DNA from: Gnetum montanum
Lineage: Eukaryota; Streptophyta; Gnetopsida; Gnetales; Gnetaceae
Assembly (NCBI GenBank): GCA_015680685.1
Contig: MNCI01001451.1
Span: 801,400 to 865,399 of the forward strand
Direction: 5' to 3'
DNA length: 64,000 nt
Shown: one piece after another, positions 33,011 through 45,464 of the stretch
How the letters are laid out: each line of letters starts with the position of its first letter
How positions within the stretch are numbered: the first letter of the stretch is position 1
Notes under the pieces: model-generated
The model's input: the letters and a program-made list of their open reading frames with translations, nothing else
The model's database searches: none
What the model was told of the DNA's origin: nothing
Program-made: the position numbers and the translations under genes

Positions 33011-33897
33011 ATGGTGGAGAAGAAGAAGGTTAATTGTAGCTTTTCATTTGATCACTCAGATGAAGAGCAAGGTCAGAAAGCAGATATCAAAGCTAAGAGA
33101 CCACTCCATCATAAAGGCCCATAGTTGAAAGCTATTAATCCAAATGTAGCTCAAACATATGAGGATGTTTTCCTTAATAGGCCCCAACAACTTGACTTGT
33201 TAGGTCCATCTTAGGATGATGATTCCCCCTTGTTTGACTAGGATTATTATCATGAGCTCAACAAAGCTATTGGTATTCTAAAGAAGCATGTTTGTGACCA
33301 TAAGATTAAATCTATCAACATGATTGATGTTCCATTATATAGTGGGTATATGAACGATGATCCCTAGCTTCATGTATACAAACTTGATAATGCTTATTAT
33401 TTACAAGGGATCATCAATGATTAATAGAAGGTATGGTTATTTCCCTATACCTTCATCAAACAAGATACAACTTGGTAAAAATCCTTGACACCAAAGTTAA
33501 TTCAAACATGGGAGGACATGATTAAATTTTTATACACCAAGTCCCAAACTTTTCCTTGCATTTTCAACATCTAGAAGGATATGGCTAGATGGAGGTATGG
33601 AGCCTATGAATCACTGGACATTGCCATGGAGAGATATTTTTAGATTGCTAATCATTATTTGGACCATGGCTTCCCCCAAAGAGAGGAGATTATGCATATC
33701 ATGAAAGGCCTAAGGAAGATTACAAGGGAACAAGTGAATATGTATGCAAGGGGCCAGGTACACGAAAAGCCCATGACCCAAATGAAATCACTTTTGGATA
33801 CTATTGCTAGTTTAGATGGTGAATGGTAAAAATAATAATCTTCAAAGGAGTATAACCAGAATTCCATACATAGGAAGAAGGTTAATATTATTGAAGG
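33011..33897 (+). pseudogene. gag of element D, first part
   Basis: From the ATG at 33,011 the plus strand reads MVEKKKVNCSFSFDHSDEEQ and continues for almost 900 bp in one frame with a handful of TAG/TAA stops. YYLQGIIND, WLFPYTFIKQDTTW and MERYF are gag-core features. DHGFPQREEIMHIMKGLRK and MYARGQ follow. The frame runs straight into the left end of element C. Removing C together with one copy of its target duplication brings it in frame with the reading at 39,627, so D's gag was split by C. No LTR or pol of D was found. Confidence 0.7.
33893..33897 (+). other. target-site duplication, left copy (element C)
   Basis: GAAGG precedes the left LTR edge. AAAGG follows the right edge at 39,622-39,626, four of five bases alike. 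Confidence 0.6.
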
Positions 33898-34146
33898 TGA
33901 TGAGTAGTGAGGTACTCATATGCTCAACCATACAAATCACAAGCATTCATGAATGATCCAGTCAAATTTCATGGATGGGACTAGTTGTGGTATCTAGATT
34001 GTTATGCTTTGATTGCAGTTCACTATCTTCCCACTTAGACTAGTGGTAGCTTTGTTACATATGCTTTAGTCCAAAGTGAGGCATATGATGTTGTCTAATT
34101 ATATGCTACTCCTACATTGGGGGCCTGACAAATTGATGACTCATCA
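33898..34146 (-). repeat. 3' LTR of element C, internally deleted
   Basis: The first 215 bp match the left part of the LTR at 38,734. The last 35 bp, ending TTGATGACTCATCA, match its right end. About 640 bp in between are missing, including the promoter region. Confidence 0.85.
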
Positions 34147-34158
34147 TACCCCCATGAC
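34147..34158 (-). other. polypurine tract of element C
   Basis: The minus strand reads GTCATGGGGGTA directly before the LTR start TGATGAGTCATCAA. It is preceded by AACTTGAGGACGAGTT, which is also present beside the F LTR. Confidence 0.8.
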
Positions 34159-34334
34159 TAAATAAAAACTCGTCCTCAAGTTAAACAAAATAAGGAATAA
34201 TTTCTTTACAAAATACTAGGAAGGTATGGGATTATTGACTAACTTAAATAATAAACAAAACAATTAACTCTGTCATGTTCCAGTGGTGTTATACAAAAAT
34301 GGAACAAATTATTACAAAATAAAAACAAAAATTG

Positions 34335-34530
34335 GAATGCTCATGTGATGCCTAGAGGTCGTGGCTCCTCCATTAGTTACTTCCTTTTGTCACTAGGCTT
34401 TTGAAATTTGTAACAATTCAGTAATGCCTGCAACTTCTTCTCTTTCGTCCTTGGGTTGTGTGGTACTGCCACATGATCCTTGGTGAAGATAGTCTCGCTT
34501 CTAGTCCATGCTTCCCACTGTAATCATAAT
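34335..34530 (-). pseudogene. C-terminal end of the second ORF of element C
   Basis: The minus strand reads HNPRTKEKKLQALLNCYKFQ and then KPSDKRK, matching the end of the coiled-coil ORF of element F at 6.4-6.5 kb. The upstream coiled coil is not readable here. It ends about 180 bp before the polypurine tract, as in F. Confidence 0.55.
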
Positions 34531-34539
34531 AGAATCATG

Positions 34540-36400
34540 AATTAGTATGTAATGTGTAACACATAGTTGTTAAATGTCTTACTCATCGATGGTTACACTT
34601 GGCTAGGTTGTGATTGTGGTAGATTGATTTCTTTAGTTATGTTACTGGGAAGGCTGACAAATAGGGTAAAATAGATAAGCAGTCCATTACATTTGAAAAA
34701 GTATGACACAAGGAATTATTTGAAGAGGGTGTAAGAATTCACAAAAATAAAAAAAAGTTTATTGAAAAATGGTATGAAGATGTGCACAACTGGATGTCAT
34801 TGATGGGATAAACAAAAAGATTTGATTGTAAGAGTGTCAAAGGGTAAAGAACTTAACTAATCCAACCAAAAGATATGTAAGTGGATCCTTCCCAAAGTAG
34901 GCACAACCCTTTTATACCCTTGCATAACTTCAAACCAAAGAATATGTGGGCTCCATGGATGATTAATGATTGTAGAGGGATAAGTACAAAAACCTAGAAG
35001 AAACTACCTATGAATTCCGACACATCAAACCAGAACATCAAACAAGAACATGAAAGTAGTAGTGAGGTGAGACATGGAAAGCATAGATGGATGAGATAGA
35101 GAGAGAGTGGAATGGGGTTCCTGATTAGGGTCACATTAAGTCCCTTGTGGATTTTATGGTTAAATGACTTGATAAGATCCATCATTAATTTAAACAAAAC
35201 CAACCACATTTAGTGACTTTGCATCATCATCCTAAGACTAGTGCATTTTCTTGAGACATAAGAGTGCTCCCACAAAATAACCACCATTCCTTATTAGTAA
35301 AGAAAAGAGAAATAGGAAGTGAGGAAGGGAATTAGTTAAGGGGGACCTTTAGGAATGGGTAACATGTCTTTGTAGTCCCATAACCAGTGCTTGTAGCTCA
35401 TTTATTTTGTCTAAGGGGTGTGATTTGAATTCCCATTAGTTTTTTGAAATTGAAACCACACCATGCAAAGACGTATGTGTTTATTTTGTCTAAGGGATGT
35501 GCTTTGAATTTCCATCATTTTTTGATGAGAACCACACCATGCAAAGAATTGTTCAACTTCTTTTATTGGTCAACATGAAACAGTAAGAAGTCCATAAAAA
35601 CACACATGCACCCAGGCAAGTAGAAAGGCACAAAGAATACCAAATCCCCTTGAAGTCACACCCTGTTCAACCCTTTAAACCCTTTCAAATTGTAGAAACT
35701 ACTAAATTCATAACTTTATTAAAGTTTTGCTAATGAAAAAGGGACTACATGTTTCCAGAAAAAGGAAAACTATAGAGTTTGTGTATGTGTGAATGCTATG
35801 GACTCACTACTTGTTTCATGAAAAAGAAACCATGTCCTAATCATTTGTAAAAAACTTCAAAGGTAGAATCTAGACACCAATAATCAAATAACAAAATAGT
35901 GCATACCACCATCAAGCAACGTATTACCATTATACTTGGCACTTATTAACAAAAAGTTAGAAAATCACACCAAAATAAAATAAGAGAAAATATAAAAGAA
36001 AGTGTAAAATATTCAAGAATAGCAAATGTACTAATGATGGTGTAAAAAAAATTAGAAAAGATTAAAAACATGAAAACAAGAAGATGTAAAATAAAGAATG
36101 TGTAAAACAAAAAGTTGTAAAACAAAAAATGTGTAAAATAAAAAGATGAAAAACACTAAGAATCCTAAAGACTAGAATGGGGGGTGACCCTCATGACTAA
36201 AAATTTGGCCATGAGAAGGATTAATAAGTGGATAAATAGGATCCATGCATGTATGAAACATTGGTAACCATCCATGTCCTAGCCATTGGGTGTCTATTTG
36301 TGGTGTGCTGGCTAGGAGAAAAATTGTTGGTCACACACTTGATGGTTAAATGTACAATGGGTTAGGGAATGAGGTGTATTAATGTTATGGATGGTTAGCT
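34540..36400 (-). other. non-coding interior of element C
   Basis: No protein-like reading was found. Parts match 22.8-24.7 kb. A purine-rich run of imperfect 16-18-bp units (GTGTAAAACAAAAAG type) lies at 35,975-36,160. Confidence 0.55.
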
Positions 36401-36429
36401 CATGATTGCACCCTTGATTATGATATGGT

Positions 36430-38607
36430 AGGCATGGATTTATTTATCTCCCCACACTATTAGATTCATTATTTGGAGTTGGGATTGGAGTACTGATGGA
36501 TTGTGACCCTTGTATATGATCAGGGGATGTTGGTTAAGATAAGGAAGGTGGTGCACCATATTGGCCTTGTGCTGGCTCAGATGATATGGTGGGTCCATGC
36601 GTGGTCTGCTATGGCTTATGGCCTTTTCTCTAGAAAGGATGTTTTCTATGCGGTGGTTGAGACCCATTGGTGTCAACATGTTTATGTAGATGTGTAGCAT
36701 AAGTAAATTTTTTTTGTTAATATTGTGGTGTCAACCCTTCTTGTGTTGCTGGCAATGGCATATAATAAGGTGGAGTGCAAGAATATTGAGGGTAGGATGG
36801 ATGGTAACAGGTGAGAGGTGGTGATCCTTTAGGGGATGTCATGAGTTGATGGTACTTGGGAGAGTGATAGTGGTGATTTGGAGTAGAGGATGTAGAACTA
36901 GTTGGAGAAACAAGGTGTTGAACATAATATCCATACTAATTTTATGGATGGGAAGGATAGGGCTGATTTGGTGGTGACCTCCCCCATGACTATGGTTGTT
37001 GCCACTATGGTTGATGATCGTGTTGGGGCTAGTAATACATCCCCCTAGGATGGTACAATTAGTTATGGAACTATCTATACTTATCTTGTGGGAGAGGAAA
37101 TCTCCTTGGCATGTGCTTTTGCACAAACTTTGGATTTAAGGCACCTTCCCAATACTCCTATAGATGCAACAAGATTTGGAAATGGCCCTTCAAATGATCA
37201 TATATGTAGATGTTACATCCATTATCTCATCTATGATTGAGTTTATAGCCTCACTTTCTTCAGCCATTTTTCTTGTTTGCCAAAAAGTGTTCCTAGCTAT
37301 TTCTTGGTTATGTATCCTTTGTTTAGTGTGATCGCCTAGCTTGTTTTGCATGATCCTCTCCTTGACCATCTCAATGAGAGTTGTAATGTTCTAATACATC
37401 CATTTAGTCATCTTATTAAATTTTTCCTCAAGTGCATCAATAGACTTCTATATCAACAAGGTTTGTTATGGGATCACCTTATTGAAAGTGGTTTTGTTCT
37501 CCTTACCATAGATCTGGACCCCCTTTTGTTGAAATGTTGGTACCATTGATATTTTTTGACATTCTCCCATTTTCATATCTCTTCTTCTCCTTTTGCAACA
37601 TGCTCTATTAGTTCTCAGATATAATGGGCTTGGAGCTTGTATAATTGCCTTGGGGCATACATCCTAAAGGTCTCCCTTGTTTCATTACAAAGCCCATCTA
37701 TGATGTGGAAAAGTTGCCTCTCCTTGGAGAAACCATGTCCTAGGCATCTATTCAATAAGGCATAATATCTATTTAAGGCCATGTCCAAGGATCCATGTTA
37801 TTATTGCTTCTACTCTTGGATTTGTCTCCTCAAATTGGACATTGTCACATAGGTTTGGTACTTCTTGTTGAATAGCTCTAGCATTGTGGACCATCGTTAG
37901 ATTGAATTTGGTTTCAACGATCTGTTCTAGGAAAGAGCTTAAGCTTTTGCCACCCACTTTCAACATTATAGAAAGCAAAAGCATCATGGAAGTCTTGTAA
38001 ATGATGTTATAGATCTAAATAATAGCCTCTTGCAAATTTAAGAATGTTGTTCATATCAAGCTTGGGTAGGCAACTCTTTTTGCAATGCCTATGAGATATC
38101 TTAATGGCCTTTGTGATCTACATTAAGCTCTTAGTGGCCAATAAGGGTTCATCATCATGAAACATGTTGTCTATGTTCATGATGATGTCTTTGAATTTTC
38201 CCATGGGTTTGATTTTAATTTTTAGTTTGACCCTTTAGTGGAACTTTATCTTCATACCTATGTCCATCTTTGTCAGAACTATATGTTGAAGGGTGAGAGA
38301 AAGATGAGGCACTAGTAGAATTTCCATGGCTTCTATGGTGTTCTTTGGGGTTCCTTGATTTATTTTTTCTAGTTTTCAAGAAGGTCTTAGGCCTTGAGGC
38401 CTTCCCTAGTCCAGGAACTATGTCATATCCTCCAAGATTGTATGCCTTGGGTGAATGTAGTCTTTGAGTGTCATCAAGGTGGTCATGATCATAAGAGACT
38501 CCTACATAAGGTTGGTCACTCCAATTTTCTTCATCATATATCTTGTTATTTCTCTAATGAATGCATTCACTATATAGTGCATTGTCACTTTCGTGTGAGA
38601 GAGACAT
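36430..38607 (-). pseudogene. gag-like ORF of element C
   Basis: From an ATG at 38,607 the minus strand reads MSLSHESDNALYSECIH, then a basic, Ser/His-rich stretch (about 38,400-38,200). The gag core region contains VHNARAIQQEVPNLCDNVQFEE near 37,880. A GHGFSKERQLFHIIDGLCNETR block near 37,745-37,680 is shared with gags D and E. A predicted coiled coil (KSIDALEEKFNKMTKWM) lies near 37,440. The end is a His/Asn/Gly-rich low-complexity tail, 37,130-36,440. Stops and several frame changes are present. No zinc knuckle, protease or RT was seen. Confidence 0.65.
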
Positions 38608-38720
38608 TGTTGTTGGTTTATGGTGTGTGTGAGTTAATATTTTTCTAACAGATATATTGTTAATACCTTTACAGCAATCATGTATAATATAACTAATATA
38701 AATAACTAGTACCATCCCTA

Positions 38721-38733
38721 GCAATGATGCTAA
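38721..38733 (-). other. candidate primer binding site of element C
   Basis: TTAGCATCATTGC on the minus strand directly follows the 5' LTR end. It agrees with the initiator tRNA-Met site TGGTATCAGAGC at about eight of twelve positions, so it is a weak or decayed match. Confidence 0.35.
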
Positions 38734-39621
38734 TGATGAGTGGTGAGGTGCCCTTATGCTCAACCATACAAATCACAATCCTTCATGCATGATTCAATTA
38801 AATTTTGTAGATGGAACTAGTTGTGGTATCTAGATCATTATGCTCTGATCACAGTTTGTTGTCTTCCCACTTGGACTAGTGGTAGCTTTGTTACATATGG
38901 TTTAGTACAAAGTGAGGCATATGATGTTGTCTAATTCTATGTTACTCTTAATGATGACAAAGAGATGAATTTATTAAGTTACTGAACAATGGAGAGTAGA
39001 ATCTAAACTAGCCTATGTGTGATGAGTATCCACTCTTAATCACCATACACACCTTGGACTTTGTGAGACTACTTTTGGGCTTTACAGGTGTATGTCACTG
39101 GGTGTGCCAAATAATACATTGTTGGATTACCAAGTACTTACACTTAAATACTCATGATTAAGGCATATGCATTTCACTTAATGATAGGAATAGTAAATAG
39201 TAATAAATGAAAATGTTAACCAAAGAAAATAGTAAATAATTAACAATTAAAAGTAATAATAATCTAAGTGGATGTTGCAATGATGGAAGTAATCTCGATC
39301 TTTATTGCTAGTCATGTAACATGTCCAAGTATGTCACACTTGAACAAAGAAGCCATACGATTACAAACATCACACTGTAGGCATGCATTGGGAATAATAG
39401 GACTTTAAGAAAGACTATCAATAACTAAAAACTAAAACTATCTTCCCCACTACTTATTACATGTCTCAACTAGGTGTCCAAGTTCTGTATTTATAGGCAA
39501 ACCTAGAGGAGATGACATTGGATATTCTATGTCACTTCTTGGCTCCAACATTGGGAATTTGACATTGGGGCTTTGATGTTGGGTATCCAATGTCGGGGCT
39601 TGAAAAGTTGATGACTCATCA
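38734..39621 (-). repeat. 5' LTR of element C, full length
   Basis: 888 bp with TGATGAGT and ACTCATCA ends in inverted relation. It aligns with 33,898-34,146 at both ends and with 5,336-6,182 over much of its length. Confidence 0.85.
39488..39495 (-). promoter_or_regulatory. TATA-like box in C 5' LTR
   Basis: TATAAATA on the minus strand, preceded by CC, at the same place as in the F LTR. The 3' LTR of C has lost this part. Confidence 0.55.
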
Positions 39622-39626
39622 AAAGG
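39622..39626 (+). other. target-site duplication, right copy (element C)
   Basis: AAAGG pairs with GAAGG at 33,893-33,897. The D gag frame resumes right after it. Confidence 0.6.
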
Positions 39627-40610
39627 TATAGCCAAACCTCCTTCTGCGATTGATGCCCTAGCACATGATGAAGTTTAAACTTATGAAGCCTTGGCAAACT
39701 TAGTCCATTGGGTGGACCAAATTTTAGATGTGATAAAAAAGAAAATGACAACTACCCTTAAGGATCTTGAAGGTAGAGTGGATAAGATAGCAAAAGCTAT
39801 TATATCACCTAGGCACAGAAAGAAGTATAGGGAAAATGATATGGAGAAGCTCTCTTCCTCTAAGGGTATAAGAGAAGATTGAGAGTATTACATATATCCG
39901 CATGACTCATAGTACTACCAAATCATTGTCCACATGATTGGTGAAATGGGATGAGTTGGGATGCCTTTGAATTCTAAGTTTGTTAAGAAGTATAGAAGGA
40001 GGACTCCCTTCTATAGCCCATCATACTATCATAGAGGTGTGTACCCCTAAGCCATGCAGTAGTACTAGTGTTGGCCAACTTCAAATCCTTGGGGTGCTAT
40101 TCCATGGAATACTCCAATGCAATAATTGATGTCATTCTCTATAGACTCCTATTCTAATAATCCTACCTTGTAAGGTTCTCACCATCAACAACAGCTTCTA
40201 TTGCCTAATATTATGTAAGGTAGGATCCCCAATCAATTGCAATCAAGACAAAATAAATCATGTGATATTTCCTACAATGTTGATCCTACTTCTACATATG
40301 TTTTAGGGCAATATTATGAGGATCCCATCAACTTGGTTGCAGAGGGAAATTTGAGATTCCATGGTAGGATATTTTTCCACAAACATTAACACGAACATCA
40401 CGGAATTAGAATCACACTATCCTCTTCCTCAAGTGGAGAGGATAATCCTTTATGTAGAATAGGAGTTAGAATCCAAGAGGTCTTGACACCATTTCCTAAG
40501 TGCTATCAAAGTAATTTATCCACTTTAGAGAAGGTTTCTTTTGATGTATCTTGCCATTCAAATGTGATGATACTAGCTAGTAGTGGTGTTATAACAACCA
40601 CAATGTTTAA
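39627..40610 (+). pseudogene. gag of element D, second part
   Basis: The frame continues that of 33,011-33,897 once element C and one target copy are set aside. It reads NLVHWVDQILDVIKKKMTTT and KDLEGRVDKIAKAI, a coiled-coil-like segment. A Tyr/Pro/Gln-rich linker follows (about 39,990-40,260). The final DISYNVDPTSTYVLGQYYED and SFDVSCHSNVMILASSGVIT may lie at the gag/protease border. No zinc knuckle or protease active site was found. Stops are mostly TAA/TAG. Confidence 0.6.
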
Positions 40611-42390
40611 ACTCCAAAATAAAGTGAAAATAATTTGAAGCTTCATTTATTATAGGAATTTTAAGTACAATTTTTGATACTTTTTAATATAGTTCCCTAA
40701 CTATCCAACATTGAACAATATATTTAGCTTCAACCAAGGCTATGTAAAGGAGTTTTCTAGTTGGGAACTTATAAACAATATCTCTTGAAACTCCTTTTGG
40801 ATTTGACTAAAGTTTGAAGAGTTTCCACTTCAGCTATCTTTAAGAACACCTAATCGCCATGTCTAAACTACCCTATTAAGGAACTATGTAGCAACATAAA
40901 CTTTTTATGGTTGAAAAATTTAGAGGTTTCCATATACTCCTACAACTCATGAAGTAAAGCATAAATCCTTTTATCATACTAATCTTTCCCATAAGGGTGT
41001 GGTTCTTTAGCCCAATACATAGCAATTAATATGGATTGGTGAGGTTTCACCTAATCTCTTTTTAAAACATTGCATGAATGGAAACTTTAATTTTTTTACT
41101 TTTTTTAATGTTTTTATCTTTTTTATTAATAAACCAAGACTTGTAATATTTTTACCTTCCCTCAATGACCCTTATAAATTCTAAGAACCTATATAACCAA
41201 CCTCATAGATATTAGAACTAAGTAATACTTGGTTGTTGCTTAGTCTTTGAACTTATACCCTCTATACATAATAAGTTAATGTCTTTCATTAATTCCCAAA
41301 TCTTCTTAACCTTATCTAAATCTACTAAATCTTTGGTAAGAACTCCATCATTCTCTAGTATTTTCTTCAAAAACCTTTGAAACTCCACCTCTACGTAACC
41401 CATATCCTATTCAAAAAAACCTAATTGTTAGATTTTTATCCCTCCTTTGTTCCTATATTCTTATGTAAATCACCAAATATTTTATGTTTGGGTTCCATTA
41501 CTACCAATTTTGTCTATGTACTCACCTCTATGAAATCTAAAAGAAAGCTCATCCATGAGATTTGACATAGATTTAAAACTAGCTACTAACTTGATGCTAA
41601 TCACCCTCCTTTCACATCTAGGATTGTAACCAACAATGGCCAAGTTCATTCTAACCATTGCGTCTATTCAAATTTCTAATGCAATGCACCTATGTTAGAT
41701 GGATAGAAAACAAAATACTAAATATTTTGACAAAATGATGGTCATTTTGGCTATCATTTTATATATCAATAAATTCTCATGGAAGATTGATTAAAATTTT
41801 TACATGAAGTCTAAATGACTTCTTACACAAGAACGACAATGATTCAAATTTGTTAATTCTTTTGGAATTCTAATTTTTTTTCAATTGGTTATTTAGAAAG
41901 TTCCCTATAGAACCTCAAAGGCACATTAGTATTAAAGCAAATAAATTAAATAAGGTGAATATCAATAAAATAGATATCATATATGGTTGTGCCTAAGTTT
42001 CTACCATCTTCTCTTACTATTCAAAGGATCCTACCATTGCCTAGATCATTGGATAATTGTAGGACCCTTTAAGATTTGTTAATTATACATCTTTTGAGAA
42101 AGAAATAATCTAATGCTACTAGCTTAGAAATAAGAGTAGCTCTTTTAAAAAAATATGTTTTAGGCTTAATTCCAATAATGTATATCTTCCATTATTTGTA
42201 TTTCTTCTAGATTTTTTTGGTTTTTGTGTCATTCCTACTTCTTTTGGTTTTTTTTTTCAATTCTTTTGGGCCAAATTTTTTGTATTAATCCCACTCTTTT
42301 ATTTTGTCATCCCTAGCTCATTTTCCCTACTTATTTTATGTTATTTTTCCTTTTCTTGACAGTCCTTTGTCATTTCCAAATCTTTTGGTT
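40611..42390. other. unassigned AT-rich stretch
   Basis: No recognised gene. A minus-strand frame at 41,403-41,218 (GYVEVEFQRFLKKILENDGV) and one near 40,830 have coding-like composition, but I could not tie them to a family. Confidence 0.5.
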
Positions 42391-42396
42391 TTCTAT

Positions 42397-42990
42397 GCTA
42401 GATAGTATACAAATTTCTCTCAATAGTTTGGTTCCATCCATTTTTAGTTCTTTTGGTTCACCTTTGCTAAACATTCTATAGTATTTTAGTTAATCAATTT
42501 GATTTATTGTTTTAATTTGTTATTTTTTTCCACATTTTCATTGTGGGTAGTATGATACATTGTGAGCAATGATTACATTTTTGACTATTTGAAGGACATG
42601 AGTGGTAGTATCTATAGATCCTATCATATACTATCTCTTGTAATGACTATCCTTTATAACAATAGTGTATTTATAGAAAAATAATTGTCCATGTTAGGCA
42701 ATCTACAAATTTCTTTCAATTGTTTGGTTCCATTCATTTCTAGTTTCTAGACCTTTTGGTTTACCTTTGCTAAACTATTTGCATTACTTCAATTAATCAC
42801 CACTTTAATTTATTGCTTTACATTATTTTTTTGTTCACTTTTTCATTGTTAGTAATGTGACAAGATGCAAGTAGTGATTACCTTTTGACTATTCAAAGAT
42901 ATTGATGGTGGTGTAGACAAATCCTATCATATGAGATCCTTTTCAATGGTTATCCTTTATATAAATTATAATGAAAAATGTTTAAATAGA
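42397..42990 (+). repeat. diverged tandem duplication, 296-bp period
   Basis: Two units share ordered blocks: TACAAATTTCTYTCAA (42,408 and 42,704), TTTGGTTCCATYCATTT, CCTTTGCTAAAC, ATCCTATCATAT and TATCCTTTATA. The offset is 296 bp. Divergence is considerable. Confidence 0.8.
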
Positions 42991-45464
42991 TTATTCATAG
43001 AAAAAATAGTGGAGACAAAAAATAAATGCTATAACATAGTTAAATTATAGTAATGTACAATATGAATTTTTCATTTAGGTAATCAAATGGATGTCTCCCA
43101 TGATGTGTAAATACAAATCACATGGAAAAAATTTAAAGATAGATTGACCATATGCAAAGTGAAACCATTTGCTTCAAGGCAACAATAGTCTCTATGTAGG
43201 ACCCCTAATAACCACCCTCTAAATTCGGCACAATTTTATTTTTCTAATCCTCTTTAAACGTAAGGCTATAATTGTAGTAGCAACTAATAAGGACATAACT
43301 TACTATAATTATGGATTGATGATGTACCACCTTTCCTCATTAGTGACAACAAGTTGTTGTTGAGAGATTAAACCTTACTACTCGTAACTCTACAAATTGA
43401 TGCATTGATTGTATATCATCTAGCTTTAGTAGTATGAAGATATCTTAGAGAATAATATATCCAAAAGTGATGGTCAACACTTTCCATTACTTCAGAAGCT
43501 AGAAAATATCAAAAATTTGTGTGACTTACTTGTTTGAATTTTTGTTTTACAAGTAACACCAACAAATGTGATTAGATATAATCGTAATCCTCTACTATGT
43601 ATTCATCAAACAAGATCATTTAATCTATAATAGGCTTCAAATAATGAATAGAAATCAAACAATATATAGGTTTCAACAACTTTCCCTTGCAATGTGGCAT
43701 CTCAAGTACATTTTAAAGTGTCATATAAAATCTAGCTTACATCATATAATGGAGAGAGTTAAAACACATAATTTTGCTTCTGATGTAAAAATCAACCCAT
43801 GTTTCCTCCAATTTCAATCATCCTATATTTGGAAAACAAAGTTTAAAGATAGAGCTTGAATTTTTTGCAAAAAAATCAACTATAGAGAAAAAAGAGGGGC
43901 TAGAATAAATCTAAAATTCTAAAAGTCAACATAGTTCAAGGAAGTAGGGATTTCAAAATGTTATCTATTAGCCTAAGGCAATTTCAACCTTTAGAATTCT
44001 TTTATGGGATCAGAAAATTGTAAACAATTGGTAACAACTATACAAAACCATGGGTAGCCATCTCTATACTAGGGATAGTCATCATTAAAGAATTGAAGTT
44101 ATGATTAATGAAATAGACAACAAATAAAATTATATGTGCTCATGTGCAAAATGGAAAGAAGATAAAAGAAAAAATTTTGATATGTATCAAGCTTGGACAC
44201 CACGATGGATTAACATGGTCCCAAACCTTTAAAGTTTTTATCATTAAATTTTTCCAACCTCTCATGTTTTTGCATTTAGATAAATCTAGGTTTGAACAAA
44301 TTACCATTTAATAATGAATTATGACATGAAAACTCTATTGAAAACCCCTTTAAAAAAAGAAAAAGAAAAAGAAAAAAAAGTTGCTACAAAAAATGCTCAC
44401 AAAACAAATTTTTTGCACTTCTCAAAAGATACCAAAAATCATCAATATGCATAGATTCTCTTTAATTTAAATAAGTACTTAATAGGTCCTTTGGCCATTC
44501 AAGTTTTACACATTAGGTTCTTCTAATCCTACAACATCTTATAGCCCATGGAAGAAGAACATTAGTTTTGTATACAATGATGGGGACTAACATCATCAAG
44601 CACATCCAAGGACTTAGCCCTTGTAGCCCACATAAGTGATAACTGATCTTGTATAGAATGATGGGGTGCATTTCTTAAAATAAAAAAATGAAGTAACAAG
44701 TGCTCATAACTTCATGAAAATTAGCCTAATACATCATCATCATCATCTTATCCATGTACCAACAATATGGGGTTAGCTACATGAGTTCTTTTTTGTCATT
44801 CGCCTGTATGGAGAGCTAGTTCTTTATTCTATGTGATGATGTTGTATGTCATTTCTGGAGAATACACTAGTAACTCATTTCTCATTTTCTATAGTAACTA
44901 AGCCTTGTGAATAATGCATGTCACATCTAGGGAATGCCTTATCATCTACAACATCTAAAAAAGAACTCATCAATGATATTTGGTAATGCTATCCCTCCTC
45001 CTTTAGTATTGAGGCTTAGGACCAACATTAGTGGAGTTTCATTAGCCTAATACATGATGCCAAAAATCAAATCCATTACTTATGCAAGATCCCATGCATG
45101 ACTCACAACTCATAATAAAAATCCCACATGCCCTCATGAAATAACCCTCACTTGTCCAAGAAAAGATATCAAACACCTATTAATAGTTAGAATGCAATAA
45201 TGATCTAGGGTATACACCTCTTTGAATGGATGATCTATGAAAGAAAAATAACATACTTCACGCTTGAATTGTTATCCAACTAGAAACTTCAAAGATAAGG
45301 TTATATTATCTCCCATCAAGTCATCAAAACAAACCAATGTTTAATTAAAAGCCCAAAGAAAAATTAGAAAAAGACAAGACTCTAGATTTAACTAAATAGT
45401 ATTCCAACAAATTAATCAAAAAATCATCCAAAAACTGTAGAAAGCCAACCTATTACACCTTCAT
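42991..45464. other. AT-rich stretch, no recognised gene
   Basis: No protein-like reading, LTR edge or RNA gene could be supported. It holds a short (CAT)n run near 44,725. Confidence 0.55.

Larger units (their letters stand above)
33898..39621 (-). mobile_element. element C: bounded Ty3-type element without pol
   Basis: Two LTRs with TGATGAGT...ACTCATCA ends bound the element, with a polypurine tract, a candidate PBS and a near-perfect 5-bp duplication. On the minus strand it carries a gag-like ORF at its 5' end and the tail of a second ORF next to the 3' LTR. The 1.9 kb between has no RT, RNase H or integrase. This matches the plan of gag-only non-autonomous LTR elements (TR-GAG type). It lies inside the gag of element D. 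F at 5.3 kb and the fragment at 22.5-24.9 kb belong to the same family. Confidence 0.8.

Noticed and set aside
36503-36697. Plus-strand open frame MTLVYDQGMLVKIRKVV in element C
   Set aside because: It overlaps the low-complexity tail of the minus-strand gag-like ORF and has no family resemblance.
40600-41403. Minus-strand frames that superficially recall an integrase tail (GDxVFLK-like word near 40,855)
   Set aside because: Only one short word fits. The surrounding residues do not follow the integrase C-terminal pattern and no other pol block is near.
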